Part shown: piece by piece, positions 19,822-27,609 of the stretch | Numbering within the stretch: the stretch's first letter is position 1 | Layout of the letters: every line of letters begins with the position of its first letter | Source of the DNA: an uncultured Opitutaceae bacterium | GTDB taxonomy: Bacteria > Verrucomicrobiota > Verrucomicrobiia > Opitutales > Opitutaceae | NCBI GenBank assembly: GCA_937889545.1 | Contig: CALAOT010000020.1 | Coordinates: 1 to 59,877, forward strand | Reading direction: 5' to 3' | DNA length: 59,877 nucleotides | Translations under genes and position numbers: made by a program | The notes under the pieces: model-generated | What the model saw: only the letters and a program-made list of their open reading frames with translations | Told to the model about the DNA's origin: nothing | Database searches by the model: none

Positions 19822-20765
19822 CCTGGACCCGCCGACACCTGCTTGCGATCGAGGACCTCAGCCTTGAGGAGATCGAGCAGATCCACGCCACCTCGGCGGC
19901 GTTCAAGAAGATCCTGAAGCGGAACGTCAAGAAGGTGCCCGCGCTGCGCGGCAAGACGATCGTCAACCTTTTCCTCGAGCCGAGCACGCGCACCCGCATG
20001 GCCTTCGAAATGGCCGCGAAGCGCCTGAGCGCCGACGTCATCGCATTCGACGCCGCAAGCTCCTCGACGACGAAGGGCGAGACGCTGCGGGACACGGCCA
20101 AGAACATCCAGGCGCTCAACGCCGACATGATCGTGATCCGCCACGCCGCCGCCGGCTCCCCGCTCTACCTGAGCAGGATCCTGGACATCCCGGTGATCAA
20201 CGCCGGCGACGGCGCGCACGAGCACCCGACCCAGGGCCTCCTCGACACGTTCACGATGAAGGAGCATCTCGGGTCGATGAAGGGGCGCAAGGTCGCGATC
20301 CTGGGCGACATCCTCTTCAGCCGCGTGGCGCGGTCCAACATCCATGCGCTCATCAAGATGGGCTCGGCGGTCACTCTTGTCGGCCCTTCCACGCTAGTCC
20401 CGCACGGTTTCACGACCCTGGGCGCGGAGGTTTCCCACGACCTCAAGTCGGCCCTTGCCGACGCCGATGTCGTGATGCTCCTGCGCATCCAGCACGAGCG
20501 CCAGGGCCACCGGCATTTCCCCTCGATCGGCGAATACACGAGCATGTTCGGGCTCAACAAGACCCGGGCGTCCTGGCTCAACCCGCGCGCCATCATCATG
20601 CACCCGGGCCCGATCAACCGCGGCGTCGAGATCGACAGCGACCTTGCGGACGGCGAGCGCAGCGTGATCCTCGAGCAGGTCACCAACGGGATCGCGGTCC
20701 GGATGGCGGCCCTTTACCTGTGCGCGGGCTACCAGCCCGAGCACGTGATCTCGTCCACCGAATAA
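19818..20765 (+). CDS. pyrB: Aspartate carbamoyltransferase, catalytic subunit
   Basis: At 315 residues the enzyme joins carbamoyl phosphate to aspartate, the first committed step of pyrimidine synthesis. Signature segments include FLEPSTRTRMAFE near 53-65 (carbamoyl phosphate site), STTKGETLRDT near 83, HEHPTQGLLD near 134 and the HPGPINRGVE segment near 262. The ATG overlaps the end of pyrR, so expression is coupled. No pyrI regulatory subunit is present. The dihydroorotase gene follows nine bases after the stop, matching the pyrR-pyrB-pyrC arrangement of many bacteria. Confidence 0.97.
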   Translation: MTWTRRHLLAIEDLSLEEIEQIHATSAAFKKILKRNVKKVPALRGKTIVNLFLEPSTRTRMAFEMAAKRLSADVIAFDAASSSTTKGETLRDTAKNIQALNADMIVIRHAAAGSPLYLSRILDIPVINAGDGAHEHPTQGLLDTFTMKEHLGSMKGRKVAILGDILFSRVARSNIHALIKMGSAVTLVGPSTLVPHGFTTLGAEVSHDLKSALADADVVMLLRIQHERQGHRHFPSIGEYTSMFGLNKTRASWLNPRAIIMHPGPINRGVEIDSDLADGERSVILEQVTNGIAVRMAALYLCAGYQPEHVISSTE

Positions 20766-20774
20766 CCCGCGCTT

Positions 20775-22061
20775 ATGCCCGCACTCTGGATCAGCCGAGC
20801 CCGCATCATCGACCCCGCCTCCAGGCGCGACTCGGCCGGCGACCTGTTTGTCCGCGACGGCCGAATCACCCCCTCCCTTTCCGGCGCCGACCGGAAGCGG
20901 GCGAAGAAGATCGACGGCCGCGGGCTTGTCGCGGCGCCCGGGCTCGTCGACATCCACGTCCATTTCCGCGAGCCGGGCCAGTCGCACAAGGAGACGATTG
21001 CCACGGGATCGAGGGCCGCCGCCGCGGGGGGATTCACGACCGTCGTCTGCATGCCCAACACGACGCCGCCCGCCGACAACGCGGGGACGATCCAGTACAT
21101 CCTCGACGCCGTGCGGCGCGACGCCCTCGTCAAGGTGCTTCCCACCGGCTGCATCACCATCGGCATGAAGGGCGAGGCCCTGGCGCCGATCGGATCGCTG
21201 AAGAGGGCCGGCGTGGTGGCGATCACGGACGATGGCGACTGCGTGCAGTCGAACGAGCTCATGCGGCGTGCGATCGAATACGCCAAGATGTTCGACCTCC
21301 CGGTCATGGACCACTGCCAGGACCTGTCCATGACCGACGGCGCGGTCATGAACGAGGGCGACATGTCGATCAGGCTGGGGCTGCGCGGATGGCCCAACGC
21401 GGCCGAGGACCTGATCGTCTCGAGGAACGCCATCCTGTCCGCCTACACGGGCGCGCACATCCACATGCAGCACGTTTCGTCGGCCCTCTCCGTCGAGATC
21501 GTCCGCCGGGCGAAGGCGGACGGCATCCGGGTTACGGCCGAGGCGACGCCCCACCACATCGCGCTCACGGACGCGACCCTCTCGGGCTACGACACGAATT
21601 TCAAGATGAACCCGCCGCTCAGGACCGAGGCGGACCGCAAGGCGCTCATCGCGGGGCTAAAGGACGGCACCCTCGACTGCATCGCCACCGATCACGCCCC
21701 GCACACGGATTACGAGAAGGACCGGGAGTTCGACTACGCGCCGAACGGCATCATCGGCCTGGAAACAGCGCTTCCCGTCGTCCTCGAGGTCCTCGTGAGG
21801 CAGAGCCGGTTCAAGCTTGCGCACGCGGTGGACCTGATGACGCGCAGGCCGTCCGGCATCCTCAAACTTTCCGCAGGGACGCTCGCGGCCGGCGCCGCCG
21901 CGGACATCTGCCTCTTCGACCCCGATGAGGCGTGGACCTATGACGCCAAGGCGGGGTGCAGCAAATCGAGCAATTCGCCCTGGCACGGACGGACACTCCG
22001 GGGCCGGGTCAAGGCGACAATCGTCGACGGCAGGATCGTGTTCCCGCTCGCGGCATCGTGA
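20775..22061 (+). CDS. pyrC: Dihydroorotase, class I
   Basis: This 428-residue amidohydrolase forms dihydroorotate from carbamoyl aspartate. The metal-binding motif is VDIHVHFREPG near residue 55-65. Further family landmarks are MPNTTPPADN near 93, ITDDGDCVQ near 152, MDHCQD near 178, HMQHVSS near 231, the ATPHH segment near 258 and ATDHAPHTDYEK near 304. The length and the Asp in the DDGD position fit class I enzymes that lack a carboxylated lysine. It is part of the pyrR-pyrB-pyrC string. Its TGA overlaps the GTG start of the following CPBP gene. Confidence 0.95.
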   Translation: MPALWISRARIIDPASRRDSAGDLFVRDGRITPSLSGADRKRAKKIDGRGLVAAPGLVDIHVHFREPGQSHKETIATGSRAAAAGGFTTVVCMPNTTPPADNAGTIQYILDAVRRDALVKVLPTGCITIGMKGEALAPIGSLKRAGVVAITDDGDCVQSNELMRRAIEYAKMFDLPVMDHCQDLSMTDGAVMNEGDMSIRLGLRGWPNAAEDLIVSRNAILSAYTGAHIHMQHVSSALSVEIVRRAKADGIRVTAEATPHHIALTDATLSGYDTNFKMNPPLRTEADRKALIAGLKDGTLDCIATDHAPHTDYEKDREFDYAPNGIIGLETALPVVLEVLVRQSRFKLAHAVDLMTRRPSGILKLSAGTLAAGAAADICLFDPDEAWTYDAKAGCSKSSNSPWHGRTLRGRVKATIVDGRIVFPLAAS

Positions 22062-22912
22062 GCCAGCCGGGCGAACTGACACTGGCCGCGGCTGCGGCCA
22101 TCGCCATCGAGATAGCGCTCCCGCTCTGCGGCCTGGGTCTCATTGTGCGGCGGTTCATCCTCGGCCCGGGCGCCCGGCCCAGACGCGAGGCGCGGCTCCC
22201 GGAGTGGCGCCTGCCGCCGATTGATTTTGGCTGCTTCCTGTGCTTCGGGTTCCTGGGGGCCATGACACTCAGCGGGATCGCCGGACTCGCCTTGCGCCGC
22301 GCCAGCTTGGGCCGCGACGCCGCGACGATCGTCGGCTATGCGGCGATGGAAGGCGGTTTCCTGCTCGGGATCGCCGGCTTCTACGCCCTGTTCGGAGCGC
22401 GGGTCCGCGGCGACGGCGTCCCCCCGGCCCTCATTCCGGCGCTCAAGAGCGGGCTGGCCACGTTCCTGATCGCGATGCCCCTGGTCGACGCGGTGAACTT
22501 TGCCTCGGAATTCGCCATCACCAGGATGGGATTCCCCAACGAAAAGCAGGAAATAGTGGACATCTTCGAGAACATCCATTCCGCGGCGCTGCGATGGCTG
22601 TTCGTCGCGCTGGCCGCCTTCCTCGTGCCCGCGGCCGAGGAAGTCCTATTCCGCGCCGGGCTGTTCCGGTATTTCCGGACGCGGGCGCCGCGATGGGTCG
22701 CCATCGGGCTCACTTCCACCCTCTTCGGCGCGCTCCACGTGGCCTGGGGCGAGCATATGGCCGGCCTCCCGAGCCTCCTGCCCCTCGTCGCCCTCGCAAT
22801 CGTCTTCTGCCTCGCCTATGAGCACACCGGCATGATCGGGACGACCATTGTCGCGCATGCCCTCTTCAACCTGAACTCCATGTTCCTCGTGGCCGCGGGG
22901 ATCGGCTCATGA
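22058..22912 (+). CDS. CPBP-family intramembrane protease
   Basis: The 284-residue membrane protein has the three motifs of the CPBP (Abi/CaaX) glutamic protease family: Glu194-Glu195 with Arg199 in PAAEEVLFRAG, His227 in FGALHVAW, and His267 in IVAHALFN. Several hydrophobic helices span the protein, the first near residues 8-30. In eukaryotes related enzymes cut prenylated CaaX proteins; bacterial substrates are mostly unknown. The GTG start overlaps the pyrC stop and the ATG of thiL overlaps its own stop, so it is locked into this operon. The frame extends upstream into pyrC, which I reject because a signal-like hydrophobic start follows the GTG. Confidence 0.88.
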   Translation: MSQPGELTLAAAAAIAIEIALPLCGLGLIVRRFILGPGARPRREARLPEWRLPPIDFGCFLCFGFLGAMTLSGIAGLALRRASLGRDAATIVGYAAMEGGFLLGIAGFYALFGARVRGDGVPPALIPALKSGLATFLIAMPLVDAVNFASEFAITRMGFPNEKQEIVDIFENIHSAALRWLFVALAAFLVPAAEEVLFRAGLFRYFRTRAPRWVAIGLTSTLFGALHVAWGEHMAGLPSLLPLVALAIVFCLAYEHTGMIGTTIVAHALFNLNSMFLVAAGIGS

Positions 22913-23844
22913 CGGCAAACCGCCTCTTCTCGCGGACCGCGCGCGGATCGGTCTCCTCAATCGGCGAGAGAGCGCTGATCGGATCCATCCGGCGCTGGCT
23001 CGGCCCGGCGTCGCCCCGCGCCCCCGCCGGAATCGGCGACGATTGCGCCGTGCTCCCGCCTCCGCGCGGCCGCGAGCTCCTGACGGTTGATCCGGTGGCC
23101 TACGGGATCCATTTCGACGATCGGATCCCGGCCCGCGCGGCGGGCGCCAAGCTCCTCAAGCGCAACCTGAGCGACATCGCGGCGATGGGGGGCCGCCCGC
23201 GCGCAGCCGTCGTCGCGCTCGCGCTCGACGGCAGGGTCTCCATCGAATGGCTCGCGGAGTTCTACAGAGGCCTGGCCAGGGAGAGCCGGCTGCGCGGGGT
23301 CCCCGTCGTGGGCGGCGACGTGACCCTCCTTCCCGGGTCGTTCGTGGCCACCCTCGCCCTCACGGGGGAGGCGACCGGTCGAATCCTCACCCGCACGGGC
23401 TCGCGCGCGGGCGACTGGATCTACGTGACGGGCGCCGTCGGGCGCAGCGTGCGGACCCGCCACCACTACCTGTTCGAGCCCAGGCTCGCCGAGGGGGCAT
23501 GGCTCGCCCGCCGCAAGGGGGTCCGGGCGATGATCGACGTGAGCGACGGGCTTGCCAAGGACCTGGCCGCGCTCACCCCCAAGGGAGCCGTTCCGGCGGT
23601 CTACGCGGCGAGGCTTCCGCGGCGCGCGGGAGCCACGGTCCGCGAGGCCCTGTGCGACGGCGAGGACTACGAGCTCGCCTTCAGCGTCGCGCCAGGCGCC
23701 GGATGCGCCGCGCTAGAGAAGGCGTGGCGCCGCGGCTTTCCGCGCACCAGGCTCACCAGCATAGGCCGGTTCGTCCGCACGGGCGCCGTGCCGCCGGACG
23801 CGATCCCCCTGGGGAGATTCCGTGGCTACGAACATTTCCGATAG
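22909..23844 (+). CDS. thiL: Thiamine-monophosphate kinase
   Basis: The 311-residue protein phosphorylates thiamine monophosphate to the active cofactor thiamine diphosphate. GIGDDCAVL near residue 41, the TVDPVAYGIHF segment near 58, AKLLKRNLSDIAAMGGRPR near 80 and GGDVT near 134 are the typical N-terminal ATP and substrate-binding segments. IDVSDGLAKDL near 209 and LCDGEDYELAF near 246 are the C-terminal ones. It starts inside the stop of the protease gene. The last 23 bases overlap the start of tsaE. The pathway partners for thiamine synthesis are not in the window. Confidence 0.95.
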   Translation: MTANRLFSRTARGSVSSIGERALIGSIRRWLGPASPRAPAGIGDDCAVLPPPRGRELLTVDPVAYGIHFDDRIPARAAGAKLLKRNLSDIAAMGGRPRAAVVALALDGRVSIEWLAEFYRGLARESRLRGVPVVGGDVTLLPGSFVATLALTGEATGRILTRTGSRAGDWIYVTGAVGRSVRTRHHYLFEPRLAEGAWLARRKGVRAMIDVSDGLAKDLAALTPKGAVPAVYAARLPRRAGATVREALCDGEDYELAFSVAPGAGCAALEKAWRRGFPRTRLTSIGRFVRTGAVPPDAIPLGRFRGYEHFR

Positions 23845-24268
23845 GCTGCGGGCCGGCGTGACGACGCGCACGGCCGAGGAGACGCGGGCCCTCGCGGCCG
23901 AGTGGGCGGCAGCGCTCCCGGCCGATGCGACGGTCGCGCTGCACGGCGACCTCGGCTCCGGAAAGACAACCTGGGTGCAAGGACTGGCCCTCGGCTTTGG
24001 CATAAACGAGCCCGTGACGAGCCCGGCCTTCACGATCTACACGCTCCACAGCGGCCCGGAGCGCATGCTCGCGCACATGGATGCCTACAGGCTCCGGTCG
24101 GCCCAGGAGGCGGAGGACCTCCTGATCGAGGAGTTCCTCGTCAGCCCGTGGTGCCTCGCGGTGGAATGGCCGGACAGGGTGCCCGGCTGGATCTCGCGCG
24201 ACGCGTTGCACGTCGGCCTCGAAATCGAGGCCGACGGCCGGCATTCGATCCGCCTCCGGGGGCGCTGA
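23822..24268 (+). CDS. tsaE: tRNA threonylcarbamoyladenosine biosynthesis ATPase TsaE
   Basis: This 148-residue protein carries the P-loop GDLGSGKTT at 42-50, followed by the TSPAFTIYTLHSG and HMDAYRL segments that mark TsaE (formerly YjeE). TsaE works with TsaB and TsaD in making the t6A base of tRNAs. Translation likely begins with GTG at 23822, inside thiL; a second GTG at 23858 is possible. The stop codon abuts the stop of the convergent gene at 24269, and the two stops form TGATCA, as at the tpiA junction. Confidence 0.93.
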   Translation: MATNISDRLRAGVTTRTAEETRALAAEWAAALPADATVALHGDLGSGKTTWVQGLALGFGINEPVTSPAFTIYTLHSGPERMLAHMDAYRLRSAQEAEDLLIEEFLVSPWCLAVEWPDRVPGWISRDALHVGLEIEADGRHSIRLRGR

Positions 24269-26029
24269 TCAGGCGACGGAGGATTCGGCCGGCGGGGGCG
24301 GGCCGGACTCCCCGCCCGCAACGGGCGCTGGGGCCGGCGGTTCGGGAACCGTTGGCTGCGGGGCTGGCGCGCCGGGAACCGTTTCCCCGGGGGTAGTTGC
24401 CTCTGGGGCCGGCGCTTCGGGAGCCGGCGCCTCGGGAACCGTTCCCTCGGGTGCGGCCGCCCCGGGGGCCGTTGCCTCGGGGACAGGCACTTCGGTGGCG
24501 CCCGGCTCGCGCGCCGAGGGCGATTCGGGGAAATTCTCCGGGTCGACCTCCTCGGATTCGACCTCCTTCTTGCGCGCTTCGACCATTACGGGCGGCGCGT
24601 AAAGCCCTCCGTCTATGAATTCCGTGACGTAGCCCTCGCGCACGAGCCAGATCAGGTCGCCCTGCATGCGCATGATCTTTTCGCGCTGCTCCTGGGCCAC
24701 AGGCGCGCCCTCGGCCGGGGGGCCGACCCCCAGCATCTTCAGCGCAAGGTCTCCCGCCTTCACAAGGGGGTTGGCCTCGATGAATGAGATGAGGTTGCCG
24801 ATGCTCTCCGAGAACACCTGTCCGGGCACGCGGAACTTGCGCTTGACCGCGCAGACGTACGAGACGCCCTTTGACCCCTTCTTGAAGATCGTGAAGTGCT
24901 CACGCCGGAGCCTGCCCCTGAGCTGGTTGGCCGTGTCGAGCGGGAACCGGACCTGCCGCTCATAGGCGCCCTCGATGGCCATGAGGATTTCGCCGCGGGG
25001 CATCGTTTCCAGGGCCTTGCCGTGAAAACGGGCGCTGCTGGCGGCCTTCACGACGCTGTCGCGGGCGTTGGTGAGCAGATACTGCCGGGCCTCCTCGAAG
25101 CTGTCGAACGTGGACGCCGCCTGGCCCTCGGCCACGGGCCCCTTCCAGGTGTAGCGGGTGACCTTCCTCATCTTCTCGAGCCACTGGTTCACCACCTCGG
25201 GGTCGCGAACCGTCTCGATCCGCGCCCGGAACGCCTCGAATGGCATCCGGGGCAGCTTCGACGCGTGGTGTTGCTGCACCATCTGGTTGTACCTGTGGTA
25301 GTTTGGGGGGCCTAGGAGCTCCCCGGTCACGCCGCACTTGCTAATCACCAGATAGGTTCCCTTGGGGGGCTCGACCTCGACCTCGGCGCTGTCGAAGAAA
25401 CTGGCAAGGTGCCTGCCCAGCGCGTGGGCCACGGCGGCGTCCTCGGACTCGAACGGGACGCTGTCGGGAACGGAGAGGTGGAGCGGCTCCTGCGGCGCCT
25501 CGGGAGGGCCGGCCGGGCGCGGCTTTCGCGCCACCACAACCACGAAGCGGTCGGGCTTGCCCAGTACCGTCCGGGCGATCTCAAAAAGCTCAATGGTCCG
25601 CGCCGACGAGCGGATCATCTTCACGAGCGTGTTGAAACTCGAGTCCTCGGGGTAGAAGGCCACGTCAAAGAAAGGGCTGTCGTACGGCCCCCGATCCTGC
25701 CGGTCCATGCCGGGCCCGCCGCGGCGAGAGGCGCCGCCGTGCTCGCCCGGATCCCTGCGCGGAGCCCGGTCGCCCTGGGACTCGCGGCGCGGCCCCGGGG
25801 GTCCCTCCGATGCGGGCCTCTGAAACGCGCGCCGGTCCCTGCGGTCCGGGGCGTTGCCGCGGCCTCCCATGGGGTCGTCGCGGGGCGGCCTGCCGGCCTG
25901 CTCCCGCCCGTCGGAGGCGGCGTCCTTGTCCTTGGTCCACTGGGTACCGAAGCTGAAGCCCTGTAATTGGCTCAGGTCGATCTTGTTGAAATCCGCCGCC
26001 GGATTCTCCTTGGAAGCGTCGTCGTCCAT
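24269..26029 (-). CDS. Large protein of unknown function with charged N-terminus and repetitive Pro/Glu/Ala tail
   Basis: The 586-residue protein starts MDDDASKENPAADFNK at 26029. Residues 30-120 are rich in Arg, Gly, Pro and Asp, like many disordered RNA-binding segments. A folded core runs from about 125 to 470, with FFDVAFYPEDSSFNTL near 120, YLVISKCGVTGELLGPPNYH near 220, KMRKVTRYTWKG near 290, and FTIFKKGSKGVSYVCAVKRKF near 385. I do not recognise the core fold; it looks globular with helices, and has no membrane span. Residues 490-586 are a low-complexity tail of P-E-A-P-type repeats. The arginine-rich arm and the two cysteine-bearing core blocks could suggest nucleic-acid binding, but this is inference. 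Confidence 0.6.
   Translation of the reverse strand: MDDDASKENPAADFNKIDLSQLQGFSFGTQWTKDKDAASDGREQAGRPPRDDPMGGRGNAPDRRDRRAFQRPASEGPPGPRRESQGDRAPRRDPGEHGGASRRGGPGMDRQDRGPYDSPFFDVAFYPEDSSFNTLVKMIRSSARTIELFEIARTVLGKPDRFVVVVARKPRPAGPPEAPQEPLHLSVPDSVPFESEDAAVAHALGRHLASFFDSAEVEVEPPKGTYLVISKCGVTGELLGPPNYHRYNQMVQQHHASKLPRMPFEAFRARIETVRDPEVVNQWLEKMRKVTRYTWKGPVAEGQAASTFDSFEEARQYLLTNARDSVVKAASSARFHGKALETMPRGEILMAIEGAYERQVRFPLDTANQLRGRLRREHFTIFKKGSKGVSYVCAVKRKFRVPGQVFSESIGNLISFIEANPLVKAGDLALKMLGVGPPAEGAPVAQEQREKIMRMQGDLIWLVREGYVTEFIDGGLYAPPVMVEARKKEVESEEVDPENFPESPSAREPGATEVPVPEATAPGAAAPEGTVPEAPAPEAPAPEATTPGETVPGAPAPQPTVPEPPAPAPVAGGESGPPPPAESSVA
24320..24500. repeat. Degenerate tandem repeats encoding a Pro/Glu/Ala-rich tail
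   Basis: The DNA has many near-copies of a 15- to 18-base unit (GGCGCxTCGGGAACCG-like on the plus strand). In the minus-strand gene these encode PEAPAPEAPAPEA-type repeats with TVPE and TTPG variants. The unit is imperfect, and it spans about 180 bases. Such tails often change length by slippage. Confidence 0.65.
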
Positions 26030-26198
26030 GTAGTCAGAGGTGCACGGTGCGCGTCCGGTGTCAGTCAGACGCCCTGAAGATTCCACTCGGGCGGGGGAAC
26101 GACGCAAGAGATTTTCAAGTGGTGTGCGGGGGCGCGCATCCGGGCTCCGAGCCGGATTGCATTGGGCGCCCCCAGCTCTTCTCCTCGGTTAGCGACAC

Positions 26199-27609
26199 AT
26201 GAGCGCCCCCCCCCGATCGAATCCGCAAAGCTGCTGCTGCCATGGCTTGTCGCGGTCGCGTTCTTCATGGAGTCGCTCGACTCGACGATCCTGAACACGG
26301 CCGTCCCCACGATCGCCGACGCGCTTCGGATCGCGCCCCTGAGCATGAAGGCGGCGCTCACCAGCTACACCATCAGCCTGGCCGCCTTCATCCCGGTCAG
26401 CGGCTGGATCGCGGACCGGTACGGCACCCGCTGGGTATTCTTCACGGCGATCGGGATCTTCTCGCTAGGATCGCTCGTGTGCGGGCTCTCCGTCAACATG
26501 CCGATGCTGGTCGGGGCCCGCATCCTGCAGGGCTGCGGGGGCGCGCTGATGATGCCGGTGGGGCGGATCACGATGGTGCGGACGTTCCCGCGGTCGGAGC
26601 TTGTCCGCGCGATGAGCTTTGTCGCGGTGCCCGGGCTGATCGGCCCCCTCCTGGGCCCGCTCGCGGGCGGGCTCATCGTCGACTACCTGCATTGGCGGAT
26701 GATCTTCTTTGTCAACCTGCCGATCGGGCTAATGGGGATGTACCTCGTGTTCAGGCATATGCCCAATTACCGGTCCGAGCGCGGCACCCCGATCGACTTT
26801 GTCGGGCTGGTCCTCTTCGGTTCGGGGATCGCACTGCTTTCGTACGTCCGCGAGGTCTTCGGCGAGAACGAGCTCAGCGCGAAGGGAATCGTGTTCCTTC
26901 TCTGCGTCTCGGCCCTTCTGCTCCTCGCCTACGGCCGCCACGCCCTGGGCGCCGAGTATCCCCTCCTCAAGCTGAGGTTGTTCCGGATCCGGACATTCCG
27001 CGTCGCCGTGGTGGGCAGCTTTGCCACGCGGCTCGGCATCGGAGGCATGCCTTTTCTTCTTCCCCTTCTCTACCAGATCGGGCTCGGATACACGCCCGTC
27101 CGGTCCGGCCTGCTCATCGCCCCCAGCCCCTCGCCGCAATGAGCCTGAAGATGCTGATGCCCAGGATCCTGAATACCTTCGGGTACAGGCGGGTTCTTCT
27201 GGCCAACACGGTCGCCATCGGGATTGTCACCATGCTGTTCGTGACGGTGTCTCACGGAGTGTCTCCGTGGCTGATCGTGGCCCTCGCCTTCATCCTGGGC
27301 TTCGGGTCCTCCATGCAGTTCACGAGCATGAATACGCTCGTGATCGCCGATCTTCCCGACGCCGAGGCAAGCTCCGGAAGCAGCATCTCCAGCACGGTCC
27401 AGCAGATGTCGATGAGCTTCGGGGTCGCCGTCTCCTCGCTTCTCGCCGGCCTGTACCTGGGCGGCGACCACCGCCCCGGACCGGAAGGAATGATCTCCGG
27501 AATCCATTGGACCTTGCTGACGCTCGGATTCATGACCATCGCCGCGTCGTTCATCTTCCGCCTGCTCAGGCCGGGAGACGGCGCGTCAGTCAGCCAACAC
27601 ACGGACTAG
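26199..27609 (+). pseudogene. DHA2/MdtD-like MFS transporter, frameshifted (or with sequence errors)
   Basis: The reading frame encodes a drug-efflux type MFS protein with MESLDSTILNTAVPTIA near the start, SGWIADRYGTRW and RILQGCGGALMMPVGR (motif C region). At 27120-27124 the frame breaks. The natural continuation LAAMSLKMLMPRIL is in another frame, reached by adding one C to the run of five. At the 5' end the likely ATG (26199) also needs one base: nine C follow ATGAGCG at 26206-26214, where ten would restore the frame. A TTG at 26162 could serve as an alternative start. The second half has intact helices to the stop at 27609. Both breaks are in C-runs, so sequencing error, slippage-based switching or real decay are all possible. 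Confidence 0.7.

Noticed and set aside
24320..24500. CRISPR-like repetition
   Set aside because: The units are contiguous, degenerate and in frame within a coding gene, with no unique spacers.
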